Assembly (NCBI GenBank): GCA_905479985.1
Contig: CAJQOM010000028.1
Coordinates: forward strand, 1-49,690
DNA: 49,690 nucleotides
Origin: an uncultured Gammaproteobacteria bacterium
Lineage (GTDB): Bacteria; Pseudomonadota; Gammaproteobacteria; Nitrosococcales; Methylophagaceae
Direction: 5' to 3'
Part shown: in pieces, positions 37,060 to 45,229 of the stretch
Layout of the letters: every line of letters begins with the position of its first letter
Position numbering within the stretch: position 1 is the stretch's first letter
Notes under the pieces: generated by a model
Seen by the model: the letters and a program-made list of their open reading frames with translations, nothing else
The model's database searches: none
What the model was told of the DNA's origin: nothing
Made by a program: the position numbers and the translations under genes

Positions 37060-38043
37060 ATGAAGAAGTTGATCAATAATGTGGATGATTTGTTGACGGA
37101 TAGTCTGAAAGGGTTTGCGCGAGCCCATCAGGATATTGTGCGCTTTAATGCGCAGCCGGCTTTTATCTCTCGCGCCCCGTCTACTGTACAAACAAAAGTC
37201 GCCTTGATATCTGGTGGTGGTGCTGGGCACGAGCCTTTGCATGCTGGGCTCGTGGGAACAGGGATGCTCGATGCCGCTTGTCCGGGCCAAATATTTACTT
37301 CCCCCTCACCTGATCAAATGATGGCGGCGGTGGAAGCGGTTGATAATGGTGCGGGCGTGTTATTCATTGTTAAAAATTATGCCGGCGATGTAATGAATTT
37401 TGAAATTGCTGCTGAGATGATTGAAGGGGAACATGCCACGGTATTGGTGTGTGATGATGTGTCATTACCGGCTGATCATAGCACTGGACGTCGGGGTGTG
37501 GCGGGAACTTTAATTGTTGAAAAGATGGTTGGCGCGGCGGCTGAAGCGGGTGCAGATTTGAATGCGTGCCAAGCATTAGGTGAGCGGGTTAATAAGGCGA
37601 CGGCATCCATTGGTGTTGCGTTGACGAGTTGTACGGTGCCGGCATTAGGTAAGCCTACGTTTGAGCTTGCAGAAGATGAAATGGAGTTTGGTGTTGGTAT
37701 TCATGGTGAGCGGGGACGTGAGACGTTGCCATTGAAACCAGCTGGCGAGATTGTGGCTGATTTAGCAGCCGTGATTGAAGCGGAATTGAATATAAAATCA
37801 GGTCAACAAGTTTTATTGCATATTAATGGCTTTGGCGGCACACCGTTGATTGAGCTGTATGCGGTTTATGATTTGGCGGCCCAGTATTGGCAAGCACGGG
37901 GTGTTGAGGTAGTGCGATCTTTAGTCGGGAACTACACAACGTCACTTGATATGGCGGGTTGTTCTATCACCGTCACGCTATTGGATAATACGTTAATCGA
38001 ACTTTGGGATGCGCCGGTGCATACCGCCAATTTGCGTTGGTAA
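37060..38043 (+). CDS. dhaK: Dihydroxyacetone kinase subunit DhaK
   Basis: DhaK binds dihydroxyacetone covalently through a His and presents it to the phosphate donor subunit DhaL. The 327-residue protein has ISGGGAGHEPLHAGLVG near residue 46 and the active-site His in MEFGVGIHGERG near residue 218. It lacks an ATP-binding DhaL domain, so it needs a partner. dhaL exists only 5 bases away but on the other strand. dhaM is not seen; an ATP-dependent or PTS route cannot be distinguished from this. The gene is translationally linked to the HAD phosphatase. Confidence 0.94.
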   Translation: MKKLINNVDDLLTDSLKGFARAHQDIVRFNAQPAFISRAPSTVQTKVALISGGGAGHEPLHAGLVGTGMLDAACPGQIFTSPSPDQMMAAVEAVDNGAGVLFIVKNYAGDVMNFEIAAEMIEGEHATVLVCDDVSLPADHSTGRRGVAGTLIVEKMVGAAAEAGADLNACQALGERVNKATASIGVALTSCTVPALGKPTFELAEDEMEFGVGIHGERGRETLPLKPAGEIVADLAAVIEAELNIKSGQQVLLHINGFGGTPLIELYAVYDLAAQYWQARGVEVVRSLVGNYTTSLDMAGCSITVTLLDNTLIELWDAPVHTANLRW

Positions 38044-38048
38044 ATTAC

Positions 38049-38678
38049 TTAATTCTGTTGTGCTAGTAAGTCGGTGATGGTGCAAATCATCAGTTGACTG
38101 GTTCTGGCGCCGGCATCGATATGGCCAATTGCGCGTTTCCCGAGGAAAGAGGCACGGCCTTTGGTAGCAATCATGTCTTTGGTTGAGGCCATGCCGGCAA
38201 TGGCTTGCTCAGATAAATTATTGAGTAGTTGATGGTATTCAGTACCTTTGGCGCTGTCTTCTTGTAAGCGATTGGCGACAGGAATGAGCGTATCGAGCAT
38301 GGTTTTTTCACCCAAGTCTGCTTTACCGCGTTGTTTAACGGCTTCGACGCCTTGATGAAAAATATCTGCGAAGGTCTCGGTCGTTAGTGTTTGGCCTTTA
38401 GCAGCCTTTGACATACTGATGAACAATGTGCCAAAGAGCGACCCTGATGCGCCGCCCATGGTCGACATTAAGGTCATGCCGACCTTCATCAGTGCGGGTG
38501 GCCAGTCTAACGCGTTTAATTCGGCTTCAATGGCTTGCAGTGCGGCGAGACCACGTTGCAAGTTGATGACGTGATCACCATCTCCAATCGCCCGATCGAG
38601 TTCGGCGACTTCATCAGCATTATTTTCAATGGTGGTACTGATGGCTTGGATTAATTGTGGGAGTAATGAATTAGACAT
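38049..38678 (-). CDS. dhaL: Dihydroxyacetone kinase subunit DhaL
   Basis: DhaL carries the nucleotide (ADP/ATP) and transfers phosphate to dihydroxyacetone in DhaK. I start at 38678 (MSNSLLPQLIQAIS) with GAAGG upstream; a TTG start adds six residues. The Asp triad in ELDRAIGDGDHVINLQRG is present, as are the MGGASGSLFG and DAGARTS loops. The Gly that usually follows DGDH is Val here. The gene converges on dhaK with 5 bases between their stops, unlike the usual same-strand dhaKL order. Confidence 0.93.
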   Translation of the reverse strand: MSNSLLPQLIQAISTTIENNADEVAELDRAIGDGDHVINLQRGLAALQAIEAELNALDWPPALMKVGMTLMSTMGGASGSLFGTLFISMSKAAKGQTLTTETFADIFHQGVEAVKQRGKADLGEKTMLDTLIPVANRLQEDSAKGTEYHQLLNNLSEQAIAGMASTKDMIATKGRASFLGKRAIGHIDAGARTSQLMICTITDLLAQQN

Positions 38679-38736
38679 AACGGATGCTACCTTCAAATAG
38701 GATTTAGCTATTATTCATGATTTTGGGGTAATAAAA

Positions 38737-38763
38737 AAGCCCAGCAATGCTTGAGTTGGGCTT
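38737..38763 (-). terminator. Terminator upstream of dhaL (minus strand)
   Basis: AAGCCCA and TGGGCTT form a stem with a long loop; on the minus strand it is followed by a run of T residues (TTTTTTATTACC). It could stop transcripts from the HD-GYP gene before dhaL. Confidence 0.65.
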
Positions 38764-38919
38764 CAATTTTTAATGAAAGTTTAGCCTGGACTTAAAGAGT
38801 TGACCTGCTGAATTTTATGGGCTAAGTTAACAAAGAACCGCTGATTTAATTAACAACTTGCGAGCGGTATAAAAGTGCAGCTAAAGCGACGTTGGTATTA
38901 TCCCCTCCATCGTGCTTAA

Positions 38920-38925
38920 TATAAT
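38920..38925 (+). promoter_or_regulatory. Candidate -10 box for the small gene at 38951
   Basis: A perfect TATAAT lies 25 bases before the ATG of the small gene. The -35 is poor. GGAG at 38939-38942 lies 8 bases before the ATG and is a good ribosome-binding site. Confidence 0.4.
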
Positions 38926-38950
38926 CACATGGGGATGTGGAGATAGACTA

Positions 38951-39136
38951 ATGAATACAAAACTATCAATTTGCGGCCCAATTACCAAAGGCCAAGCGAC
39001 ACAAACATCGGATAGGCTTTCTAGGTTTTATTCTGAGCAAGCAAAAACCAGTTCGTCATGCTCACCAACACCAAGCTGGCGTAAACCTGATCCGAGCCAA
39101 TGGTGGTATGGACCTAGTCAAGAAAAAGGGCATTAG
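38951..39136 (+). CDS. Small 61-residue protein, unknown
   Basis: I do not recognise this protein. It starts MNTKLSICGPITKGQATQTSD and ends SWRKPDPSQWWYGPSQEKGH, with two Cys residues, a Ser/Thr-rich middle and a Trp/Tyr-rich tail. The start is supported by GGAG 8 bases upstream and a TATAAT about 25 bases upstream. A perfect 10-base inverted repeat followed by T residues lies over the 3' end (39112-39168), as expected for a real transcription unit. There is no membrane helix or signal peptide. It stands alone between dhaL and the HD-GYP gene, pointing towards the latter. Confidence 0.55.
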   Translation: MNTKLSICGPITKGQATQTSDRLSRFYSEQAKTSSSCSPTPSWRKPDPSQWWYGPSQEKGH

Positions 39137-39168
39137 CTCATTGATTTCCTGCTATTGTTTGACTAGGT
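39112..39168 (+). terminator. Long-loop terminator of the small gene
   Basis: ACCTAGTCAA (39112-39121) and TTGACTAGGT (39159-39168) are exact reverse complements, followed by GTTTTTT. The loop is about 37 bases. The left arm overlaps the end of the reading frame. Confidence 0.65.
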
Positions 39169-39187
39169 GTTTTTTCTAGAGAGCATT

Positions 39188-40477
39188 TTATTCTGTTTTG
39201 ATGTTTGAAAACTGAATAACAACATTAAGCCATGGCCCAATCTGGGTGTCTTGTTGCGTTCGTTGAAAGAGTTTGCGGCGGTTGAGTTCTGCTAGCAGGT
39301 TTTTTAATTGCCAAGCATATTCTTTCATATGAAAATGGAAAAATATACTCATTGTCCGGTCTTCTTCTATCACTGAAGCCAGATAGTTAGAATCATTAAT
39401 ATTCATTCCTGATTCTAGGAGATTGCTATGGATAGCCTCTATATAGCTGTCGATAAACTCTATCAGATTTGAACTGGGGAGGCGCTGAACTATGGATAAC
39501 CATTCTTTGAGGATTTTATTTAGTTGGAGTGATTGTGCAATGAGTTCGCTGTCACTATAGTTTTCGGTTGTTTTACTGTCTGGCTCTTCATTGTTAAATA
39601 GCCGCTGCCAGTGTTGATAAAACTCGGAGGCGAGTTTTTTATTGTTCAGAGTGAGTAACATTGAAAGCTCTTTAACGTCTGCGCATTCAGCTTCATTATT
39701 AAACCTACTGGCCATCACTTCTGTGATGGCCAGAATTTGTCCAGGGACACTTATTTGGCCTGAAGATTTTCCTGTGGGGTAACCAGAACCATCTAACCTT
39801 TCATGGTGCTCAATAACGGCATTGCTAACACCCGATTGATAATCCGGGTGATTAGTGAGTAATAGATCAGAAATAATGACATGAACATGTAGAAATTTAA
39901 TTTCGTCAGGAGTCAGCGCCTTATTTTCTTCAAACAGAGCCGGGTCGAGATGTAGTAAACCTAAATCATGAAAGAGAGCTGCTAAGAGGACCATCGTTAT
40001 GGTTTCTTGATTCTGGCCTGATTTAGTTGCTAGGAAATATGAAAGGTATAAGACTGTCAGTGAATGATTATATAAGTTTTTTCTCTCGGATTTTACAGCG
40101 GTTAGTTTAAGGGCAATATTCTCAGGGAAGGTGTGGGTTGAAAGTAAGTCTCCTATTGAAACAGCCTCAGTCATATCATTTGTAAGTTTTGATAGCGTTT
40201 GGCTAGAAGAAACTAGCGTAGCGATATCCGATATAACGATTGAGATAGTGATTGGGTCATCAATTGTAATATTTTCATCAAAATCCTTCTGAAGCTTATG
40301 TTTGACGAGATTCGCATAGACTTTGCTATCTATTTTCACGCCTTTAGCTACCAGCTTGACTCCTTTGTCAGAATAGATGTCCTCTGAACAGGTGATGGTC
40401 TGTTTGTTACCTAAGGAAGTGACGGCTTCTTTATAGTGTCTGTCCGTACCGACTACATCGCTTAAACTCGCTGACAT
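39188..40477 (-). CDS. HD-GYP domain protein, probable c-di-GMP phosphodiesterase
   Basis: HD-GYP proteins break down cyclic di-GMP. The 429-residue protein has an N-terminal region (1-120) without a recognisable sensor, then the HD-GYP domain (about 125-275): HNHSLTV metal-binding start (YNHSLTVLYLSYFLA), LLAALFHDLGLLHLDPALF with the HD pair, and VIEHHERLDGSGYPTGKSS with the GYP motif intact. The C-terminal 150 residues are helical and unassigned. It probably counteracts the GGDEF-type signalling seen at 29264. No membrane segment is present, so it is cytoplasmic. Confidence 0.9.
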   Translation of the reverse strand: MSASLSDVVGTDRHYKEAVTSLGNKQTITCSEDIYSDKGVKLVAKGVKIDSKVYANLVKHKLQKDFDENITIDDPITISIVISDIATLVSSSQTLSKLTNDMTEAVSIGDLLSTHTFPENIALKLTAVKSERKNLYNHSLTVLYLSYFLATKSGQNQETITMVLLAALFHDLGLLHLDPALFEENKALTPDEIKFLHVHVIISDLLLTNHPDYQSGVSNAVIEHHERLDGSGYPTGKSSGQISVPGQILAITEVMASRFNNEAECADVKELSMLLTLNNKKLASEFYQHWQRLFNNEEPDSKTTENYSDSELIAQSLQLNKILKEWLSIVQRLPSSNLIEFIDSYIEAIHSNLLESGMNINDSNYLASVIEEDRTMSIFFHFHMKEYAWQLKNLLAELNRRKLFQRTQQDTQIGPWLNVVIQFSNIKTE

Positions 40478-40610
40478 TCTTCTTCCTAGATCAAGATCTT
40501 AAGACTAATTTATACCTAGCTTACTTTCATAAAGCGAGGATACTTGTCACATTTGTGAGGATGAGGTGCGTAGTGAATATGATTGAGTGCTACTAGCGAT
40601 TAGACATCAC

Positions 40611-40646
40611 AAAAAAAAGCCCTAGCAGCGTGAACTGTCAGGGCTT
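40611..40646 (-). terminator. Terminator following the tRNA-Phe 3' half
   Basis: AAGCCCT and AGGGCTT form a stem separated by 16 bases; on the minus strand it is followed by eight T residues. It is the natural terminator of the disrupted tRNA gene. Confidence 0.8.
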
Positions 40647-40655
40647 GAATTTTAA

Positions 40656-40700
40656 TGGTGGCTCGACCTGGAATCGAACCAGGGACACAGGGATTTTCAA
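40656..40700 (-). pseudogene. tRNA-Phe (GAA), 3' half only
   Basis: On the minus strand this gives TTGAAAA (anticodon loop, GAA at 40696-40698), the TCCCT stem strand, a GTGTC variable region, CCTGG-TTCGATT-CCAGG (T arm), TCGAGCC and ACCA. The 5' half (acceptor, D arm and the other anticodon strand) is missing: the next bases, TTGAA, cannot pair. The break lies at the anticodon loop, a usual crossover point for tRNA-targeting integrases. The real tRNA is probably restored at the other end of an element or elsewhere. Confidence 0.85.
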
Positions 40701-40863
40701 TTCAAAAGACTATGGCTTTTCTAGCTTCCCGTAAATAGGCGAAAACTACCCTTTAGAGCTATACGTGTCAGCACTTGTGAATAGTTATCTTTACCTCCTC
40801 AGATAACTGGAATATACTCTTAATCACTAATAAACCTTACCCCTGCCTTACCCCGGAAATGAT

Positions 40864-42057
40864 ATGGCTAAAAAAGTGCTTCACTTTACACAGGCAAGAA
40901 TTAAAGCATTAGCGGTTCCTGATGCGGGCAGAGTTGAATATTACGATGACGAAGAAAAGCGGCTGATGTGCCGAGTTAGCAGCACTGGCAACAAAACTTA
41001 TAACGTCGTGAAGTGGGCTGGCGGTAAAGTCCAACGGGTTACTATTGGCAATGTTGATGATGTGACAACGACCGAAGCAAGAAAGAAAGCTAAAACCATA
41101 TTATCTGAAATTAACTCAGGCATTAATCCGACAGCAGCAAAACGCAAACATGAAGCAGAAAAAACAAAACTTGTTGATGTGCTTGAGCTTTATCTGGCAG
41201 GTCGTGATTTAAAACCATACACAATTAAAGATTATCGGTACAAGTTGGAACTTGGCTTTGAGGATTGGCTAAAAAAACCAGTTAGTAGCATTACTGAAAG
41301 CATGGTTATAAACCGTCAAAAACGAATAAGTCAGAAACAAGGCAAGACTACTGCAAATACGACAATGCGAGTATTACGCTTAACTTTGAATTATGCTCAG
41401 GCAGTTGGGATGATAGGCAGTAATCCCACCAGCATATTGAGTAAGGCGCGCTTATGGCACAAAAACAATCGTAAAGATCGCGTAATCCCGAGCAATCAAT
41501 TAAAGACATGGCATGAGGCTGTTGAGGCATTGTCCAATCAACGGGCAAAAGTGTATTTATTAATGGCTTTGTATATGGGTTTCCGGAGTTCTGAACTATT
41601 AACGCTTGAATGGTCACATATCGATATGAGATCTAAAACTATCACGTTATATGACACTAAGAACGGGACGAATCACACCTTACCTATACCTAGAGTGTTA
41701 ATCCCTTATATCAAAGCCTTAAAGGAGCATACGGGCAAATATAAATGGGTTTTTGCAGGGGATAAACCTGATAGGCCGATGGCAGTACCCGCTAAACCAA
41801 TAAAACTTGTTACAAAGGCTTCAGGTGTAGATTTTAGCCCCCATGATTGTAGGCGTACCTTTGCCACTATTGCTGAAGCTGTGAGCCTTCCTATGAGTAT
41901 GATTAAACGGTTAATGAATCATGTTACGACTAATGATGTGACAGGGGGGTATATCGTCACAGAGGAAGAGACTTTACGCCAAGCGATTAATAAAGTGGCT
42001 GACTACATTCAAGCGAGAGTGAGACAAAAAGATAATGTGATTAAATTACATAGATAA
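40864..42057 (+). CDS. int: Tyrosine site-specific integrase
   Basis: This 397-residue recombinase would insert and excise the island. It has an N-terminal arm-binding region (1-90), a SAM-like core-binding domain (about 100-195), and a catalytic domain with Arg241 (GFRSSELL), His327-x-x-Arg330 (PHDCRRTF), His353 (LMNHVT) and the nucleophile Tyr363 (GGYIVT). All catalytic residues are intact. It begins 164 bases from the tRNA-Phe fragment, as expected for a tRNA-specific element. Resemblance is to P4-type prophage integrases. Confidence 0.95.
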   Translation: MAKKVLHFTQARIKALAVPDAGRVEYYDDEEKRLMCRVSSTGNKTYNVVKWAGGKVQRVTIGNVDDVTTTEARKKAKTILSEINSGINPTAAKRKHEAEKTKLVDVLELYLAGRDLKPYTIKDYRYKLELGFEDWLKKPVSSITESMVINRQKRISQKQGKTTANTTMRVLRLTLNYAQAVGMIGSNPTSILSKARLWHKNNRKDRVIPSNQLKTWHEAVEALSNQRAKVYLLMALYMGFRSSELLTLEWSHIDMRSKTITLYDTKNGTNHTLPIPRVLIPYIKALKEHTGKYKWVFAGDKPDRPMAVPAKPIKLVTKASGVDFSPHDCRRTFATIAEAVSLPMSMIKRLMNHVTTNDVTGGYIVTEEETLRQAINKVADYIQARVRQKDNVIKLHR

Positions 42058-42064
42058 TCAGTTA

Positions 42065-42120
42065 AACCAAGCCTAGCTCGACGGAGCGAAAGCAGGTTAC
42101 GTTCACCTGTTGGCTTGGTT
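42065..42120 (+). ncRNA. Three-way-junction RNA element or terminator after int
   Basis: AACCAAGCC (42065-42073) and GGCTTGGTT (42112-42120) close an outer stem. Inside, GCTC-GACG-GAGC and CAGGT-TACGTTC-ACCTG form two further hairpins, and TTTT follows the stem. It can act as the int terminator, but the multi-branch fold is unusual. The following gene has a good ribosome-binding site (AAGGAG) soon after. Confidence 0.55.
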
Positions 42121-42150
42121 TTTTATTGAACGGTGCGAAGGAGCGAACGC

Positions 42151-42882
42151 ATGAAAAAAACCACTATAGTTGAGCAAAGACTACTTAAAAGCAAGACAGG
42201 GAAAGATCGTAAAGGAATGTTTAAATTTAGGAAGGAACGCGTCGATTTCTCCACGGGAAAAGAAGAAAATCCTCAAGCTATAATGGATATGTTTGATTAT
42301 CTTTCTAAAAATAATAAATCCCATAAAGATATGATTATGGCTCATATAAACAATCAAGAAGAGCTGGCCAGAAGAGTAATAAGAAAATTAGGCGTAGATC
42401 CCGATGATAAGAAGACTTTTTTTACTCTTGGCGATGGCAGTCGAGGTAATTGTGACTCAGTTATAGCTAAAAAAAAGGAAGAAAGAGAACCCGAAGGGTA
42501 TGCTGGGGATATATTGTTCTATGCTAGACAGCTTAGACTTGAAATTGAGAATGACGACCTTTTTAAGGCCTTACATGCTGGTCTAAAAATGGAGGAAGCA
42601 TACGGAAACTTTAATCTTGCTCAGCATGAACTTGAAATACTAATTGGTTCTGAAGTAATTGCTAAAGGCTCAAAGTCTGCGAAGTTTTCAGCAGAAGCAA
42701 AGAGAGGCTGGCTGGTACAAGCTAAACAATTATGGGAGGCAAGCCCAAGTGAGTACCTTAAAGCAAATGGCGAGAAAAATTATAGACAAACAGCGGTGCG
42801 AATCATTGTAGACAATAAAATGGAAAGTAAAACAGTACAAACAGTCGAGAAGCACTTAGCCAATAACGATGAAAAAATGTAA
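42151..42882 (+). CDS. Island protein of unknown function
   Basis: I do not recognise this 243-residue protein. The start at 42151 (MKKTTIVEQRLLKSKTG) has AGGAG 8 bases upstream; a GTG further upstream is less likely. It is highly charged, predominantly helical and without Cys clusters or membrane segments. The middle has YAGDILFYARQLRLEIENDDLFKALHAGLKMEEAYGNF, and the C-terminus (about 185-240) has KRGWLVQAKQLWEASPSEYLK..., resembling proteins coded in island lysogeny modules. Position between int and the AlpA gene suggests a regulatory or accessory role; nothing more can be claimed. Confidence 0.8.
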   Translation: MKKTTIVEQRLLKSKTGKDRKGMFKFRKERVDFSTGKEENPQAIMDMFDYLSKNNKSHKDMIMAHINNQEELARRVIRKLGVDPDDKKTFFTLGDGSRGNCDSVIAKKKEEREPEGYAGDILFYARQLRLEIENDDLFKALHAGLKMEEAYGNFNLAQHELEILIGSEVIAKGSKSAKFSAEAKRGWLVQAKQLWEASPSEYLKANGEKNYRQTAVRIIVDNKMESKTVQTVEKHLANNDEKM

Positions 42883-42961
42883 GGGTATCGTTTACATTTG
42901 AGCTACACAGAATAATAACCTCAAAACAAAGCAAATAACTGTTTTGTAATTGAGGTGAATT

Positions 42962-43159
42962 ATGACGAACAAACAAAACTTAATATCAGCAGAACAAGCA
43001 GCTGATTATCTCGATGTAACTACTCGCACACTTGCAAACTGGAGATCACGCGGTTTTCCTAACGTGCCTTGGTCAAAAATTGGCCGGTGTGTGCGATACC
43101 GCATATCAGATTTAGACACTTACATTGCTAAACACTCACATAATAATGTGAAGGGTTAA
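42962..43159 (+). CDS. AlpA/excisionase-type helix-turn-helix regulator
   Basis: This 65-residue protein is a MerR-like winged helix (HTH_17) found in excisionases and AlpA-type activators: LISAEQAADYLDVTTRTLANWRSRGFPNVPWSKIGRCVRYRISDLDTYI covers the whole fold. In P4-like elements and phage-inducible islands it controls int or replication genes. It starts at an ATG with GAGGTGAAT just upstream, 79 bases after the unknown gene, and 3 bases before the next gene. The role as island switch is inference from homology and position. Confidence 0.9.
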   Translation: MTNKQNLISAEQAADYLDVTTRTLANWRSRGFPNVPWSKIGRCVRYRISDLDTYIAKHSHNNVKG

Positions 43160-43162
43160 GTA

Positions 43163-43555
43163 ATGACTAATAAAATTATTCACGAATCAAAAGCAGATAG
43201 AGTGCTGGCGGCTTTAATGTCAGGCCGTACCTTTAATCGTTTTGAAGCTGAACGACAACTGAGCGATCATTGTTTGCATAGTACCGTCGCACAGTTACAG
43301 CGAGTTAAGCAGCTAAGGATTGAACGCAAGTATGAAACAGTGCCAGGTTTTCAGGGCAATCCCACAAGTGTTTGCCGGTACTGGATAAAACCAGAAGAAC
43401 GAAAACGAATAATGATCCGACGGAGGTTATACCTTCCAAACAAAGAAGCCTCAGACCCTACCGACCAAGATAAAGAAAGAGGCTTAAATTTAAACAGTTC
43501 TGATGATACTGCCAGCGTAAATAAACCGCAAATTGAACTGAATAATGGGGCATAA
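43163..43555 (+). CDS. Predicted DNA-binding HTH protein in the replication module
   Basis: The 130-residue protein has an N-terminal winged-helix-like region: ADRVLAALMSGRTFNRFEAERQLSDHCLHSTVAQLQRVKQLRIERKYETVPG, with a basic RIMIRRR stretch and a low-complexity polar tail. Similar short HTH proteins precede replication initiators in integrative elements. It starts 3 bases after the AlpA gene and ends 3 bases before rep, so the three are one operon. The family is not one I can name confidently. Confidence 0.75.
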   Translation: MTNKIIHESKADRVLAALMSGRTFNRFEAERQLSDHCLHSTVAQLQRVKQLRIERKYETVPGFQGNPTSVCRYWIKPEERKRIMIRRRLYLPNKEASDPTDQDKERGLNLNSSDDTASVNKPQIELNNGA

Positions 43556-43558
43556 ATT

Positions 43559-44356
43559 ATGCGAGAAATTGCCCCAAATATCACGGGCGGTTTGTGCTTA
43601 GCGGTGAATGCTTACGAAAAGAGAGGTGAGGCCCTAGCTGTTGGGGCTTCACTTATTTCCGAAACGGCCATAATTCCGCGGTTATTAATAATATCTAATA
43701 ACGAAATTAATAAACCATTACCTGTAATAGATAAACAAATAGTAAACGCGTCGAAGGTTATTAAACGCACAATCAACAGGAAACAAATAACACGCGGCGA
43801 TACTTTTACTCATGGCGATGTTACATACCGAATCAACAACGGCAAAGGGAAAGTAAAACTAGGGCTTTATGTTGAAACGTTAAGAAGCATTGCCGAACAA
43901 TTTCAGATAGCACTAGAAAGCTGGCGGCGGGTTTTTGTCTTACGTGTTGAGCTTCATCAATCTTACAAGTCAGATAACAGTGAGGCGGTGGCAAAATTTA
44001 TAAAGGGATTAGGTCAAAAGCTAAAACGCGAATATGGCTTTAAACAAATTGGGTATTGTTGGGCGCGTGAATATCACGGCAAAGGCAAAGGTCAACATTA
44101 TCATTTTGCATTGTTTCTTGATGGCAATCGAATACGCCATTCTTCACGAATCAACGAGATTATACGAAAAGCATGGCAGCGGCCTACAGGCGGTTACACC
44201 ATTGGAAAAATAAAGCGACCGTATTACATGGTTGATGATAAAAAAATGGAACAGGAGGCCATGTATCGGCTCACATACCTAGCCAAGGTGAGGGGCAAAG
44301 GTCATAGGCCGCCACAGGCTAAAGATTTTCAATGTTCACGCATGAAAGCCATTTAG
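43559..44356 (+). CDS. rep: Replication initiator, inovirus Gp2 / YagK-YfjJ type (HUH)
   Basis: The 265-residue protein is the likely replication initiator of the island. The HUH metal-binding motif appears as QHYHFALFLDG with His180 and His182. Basic blocks follow (RIRHSSRINEIIRKAW), and candidate catalytic Tyr residues are Tyr236 and Tyr240 in MYRLTYLAKVRGKG. This is the YagK/YfjJ C-terminal family known from P4-like prophages and filamentous phage-like elements. It is the last gene of the alpA-HTH-rep operon. Rolling-circle type initiation is inferred from the HUH core. Confidence 0.85.
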   Translation: MREIAPNITGGLCLAVNAYEKRGEALAVGASLISETAIIPRLLIISNNEINKPLPVIDKQIVNASKVIKRTINRKQITRGDTFTHGDVTYRINNGKGKVKLGLYVETLRSIAEQFQIALESWRRVFVLRVELHQSYKSDNSEAVAKFIKGLGQKLKREYGFKQIGYCWAREYHGKGKGQHYHFALFLDGNRIRHSSRINEIIRKAWQRPTGGYTIGKIKRPYYMVDDKKMEQEAMYRLTYLAKVRGKGHRPPQAKDFQCSRMKAI

Positions 44357-44736
44357 TTTCTTCAGTCCCTAAAGGGAATAGTTTCACGTGCTTATAAAAA
44401 AGGGTTTTCGGAGCAGTACGCGAAAGGTGGTCTACATTGAAAAAGTCAAGATATGGTCAAGGGTAAAACTGAACGCTAACCGAACAAGTAAAGCATTAAC
44501 TATCAATGATATACATTAATTAGTGAACAAGAAGTGAACGCTAAAATGAGCGCTAGGTAGTCTATAAACTGCTATGTTAATCAATAGGTTAATGGGTTTG
44601 TTGAGCAAGGATTGAGCGCGTTAGGGGTAGGGGGGAGTTGATACCTACAACGCACTACAGAATGACCGATGCCCAAGCTAAACATTCACATCTCCAAAAT
44701 AAACATTTTGATTTGTAATTAACTGGAGCATTAAAA
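44357..44736 (+). other. Non-coding region of the island with TGARCGCTA repeats
   Basis: This 380-base stretch between rep and terS contains no gene I can support. It carries TGAACGCTA at 44470-44478 and 44535-44543, TGAGCGCTA at 44547-44555 and a weaker TGAGCGCG at 44613-44620. Such short direct repeats next to a replication initiator suggest an origin (iterons) or a packaging recognition site next to terS. Neither function is demonstrated. Confidence 0.5.
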
Positions 44737-45141
44737 ATGACGAAAGGACGAAAACCAATACCAACGGCTTTAAAGCTGATCCAAGGCACATTGCGAAAAG
44801 AGAGAATAAATAAACACGAGCCGGACATCAAAACGAAGATGCCAGCGTGTCCGGCTTGGTTAAACGTGGAAGCTAAAAAAGAATGGAAGCGTTTAATAAA
44901 AGAGTTGAATAAGTACGGTATAGCGACAGGCTTTGATTTTATCGCCTTGGCTACCTTGTGCCAGATGTGGGGAGAATACATTGAGGGGGCAAAGGTTGGT
45001 GAGCCGGTTGGCGCGGCTCATGTAACACAAATGCGTTTATTGCTGGTTGAGTTCGGTATGACACCATCAAGTAGATCCAAGGTGGAGGCTGTTGAAGTTC
45101 TTGAGCCAGATGCCTACGATCCGTGGAATGAATTTGATTGA
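44737..45141 (+). CDS. terS: Phage terminase small subunit, P27 family
   Basis: TerS recognises phage DNA at the packaging site and recruits the large terminase. The 134-residue protein starts MTKGRKPIPTALKLIQGTLRKER, then MPACPAWLNVEAKKEWKRLIKEL and ATGFDFIALATLCQMWGEYIE, the P27-type layout, and ends with VLEPDAYDPWNEFD. There is no large terminase or capsid gene nearby, which is exactly the pattern of satellites that borrow a helper phage. Its ribosome-binding site is GGAG 10 bases upstream. It is the final gene of the island. Confidence 0.88.
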   Translation: MTKGRKPIPTALKLIQGTLRKERINKHEPDIKTKMPACPAWLNVEAKKEWKRLIKELNKYGIATGFDFIALATLCQMWGEYIEGAKVGEPVGAAHVTQMRLLLVEFGMTPSSRSKVEAVEVLEPDAYDPWNEFD

Positions 45142-45229
45142 AGAATCAAAAATATGTGAGCTAACCATATATTTTATAGAATGTTATCCATCATAAAAAA
45201 TGTGCCTGCTGACTGCTTTGGCTTGAATA

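Noticed and set aside
40656-40700. Functional tRNA-Phe gene
   Set aside because: The 5' half is absent and the next bases cannot pair with the anticodon stem; no cloverleaf can form.
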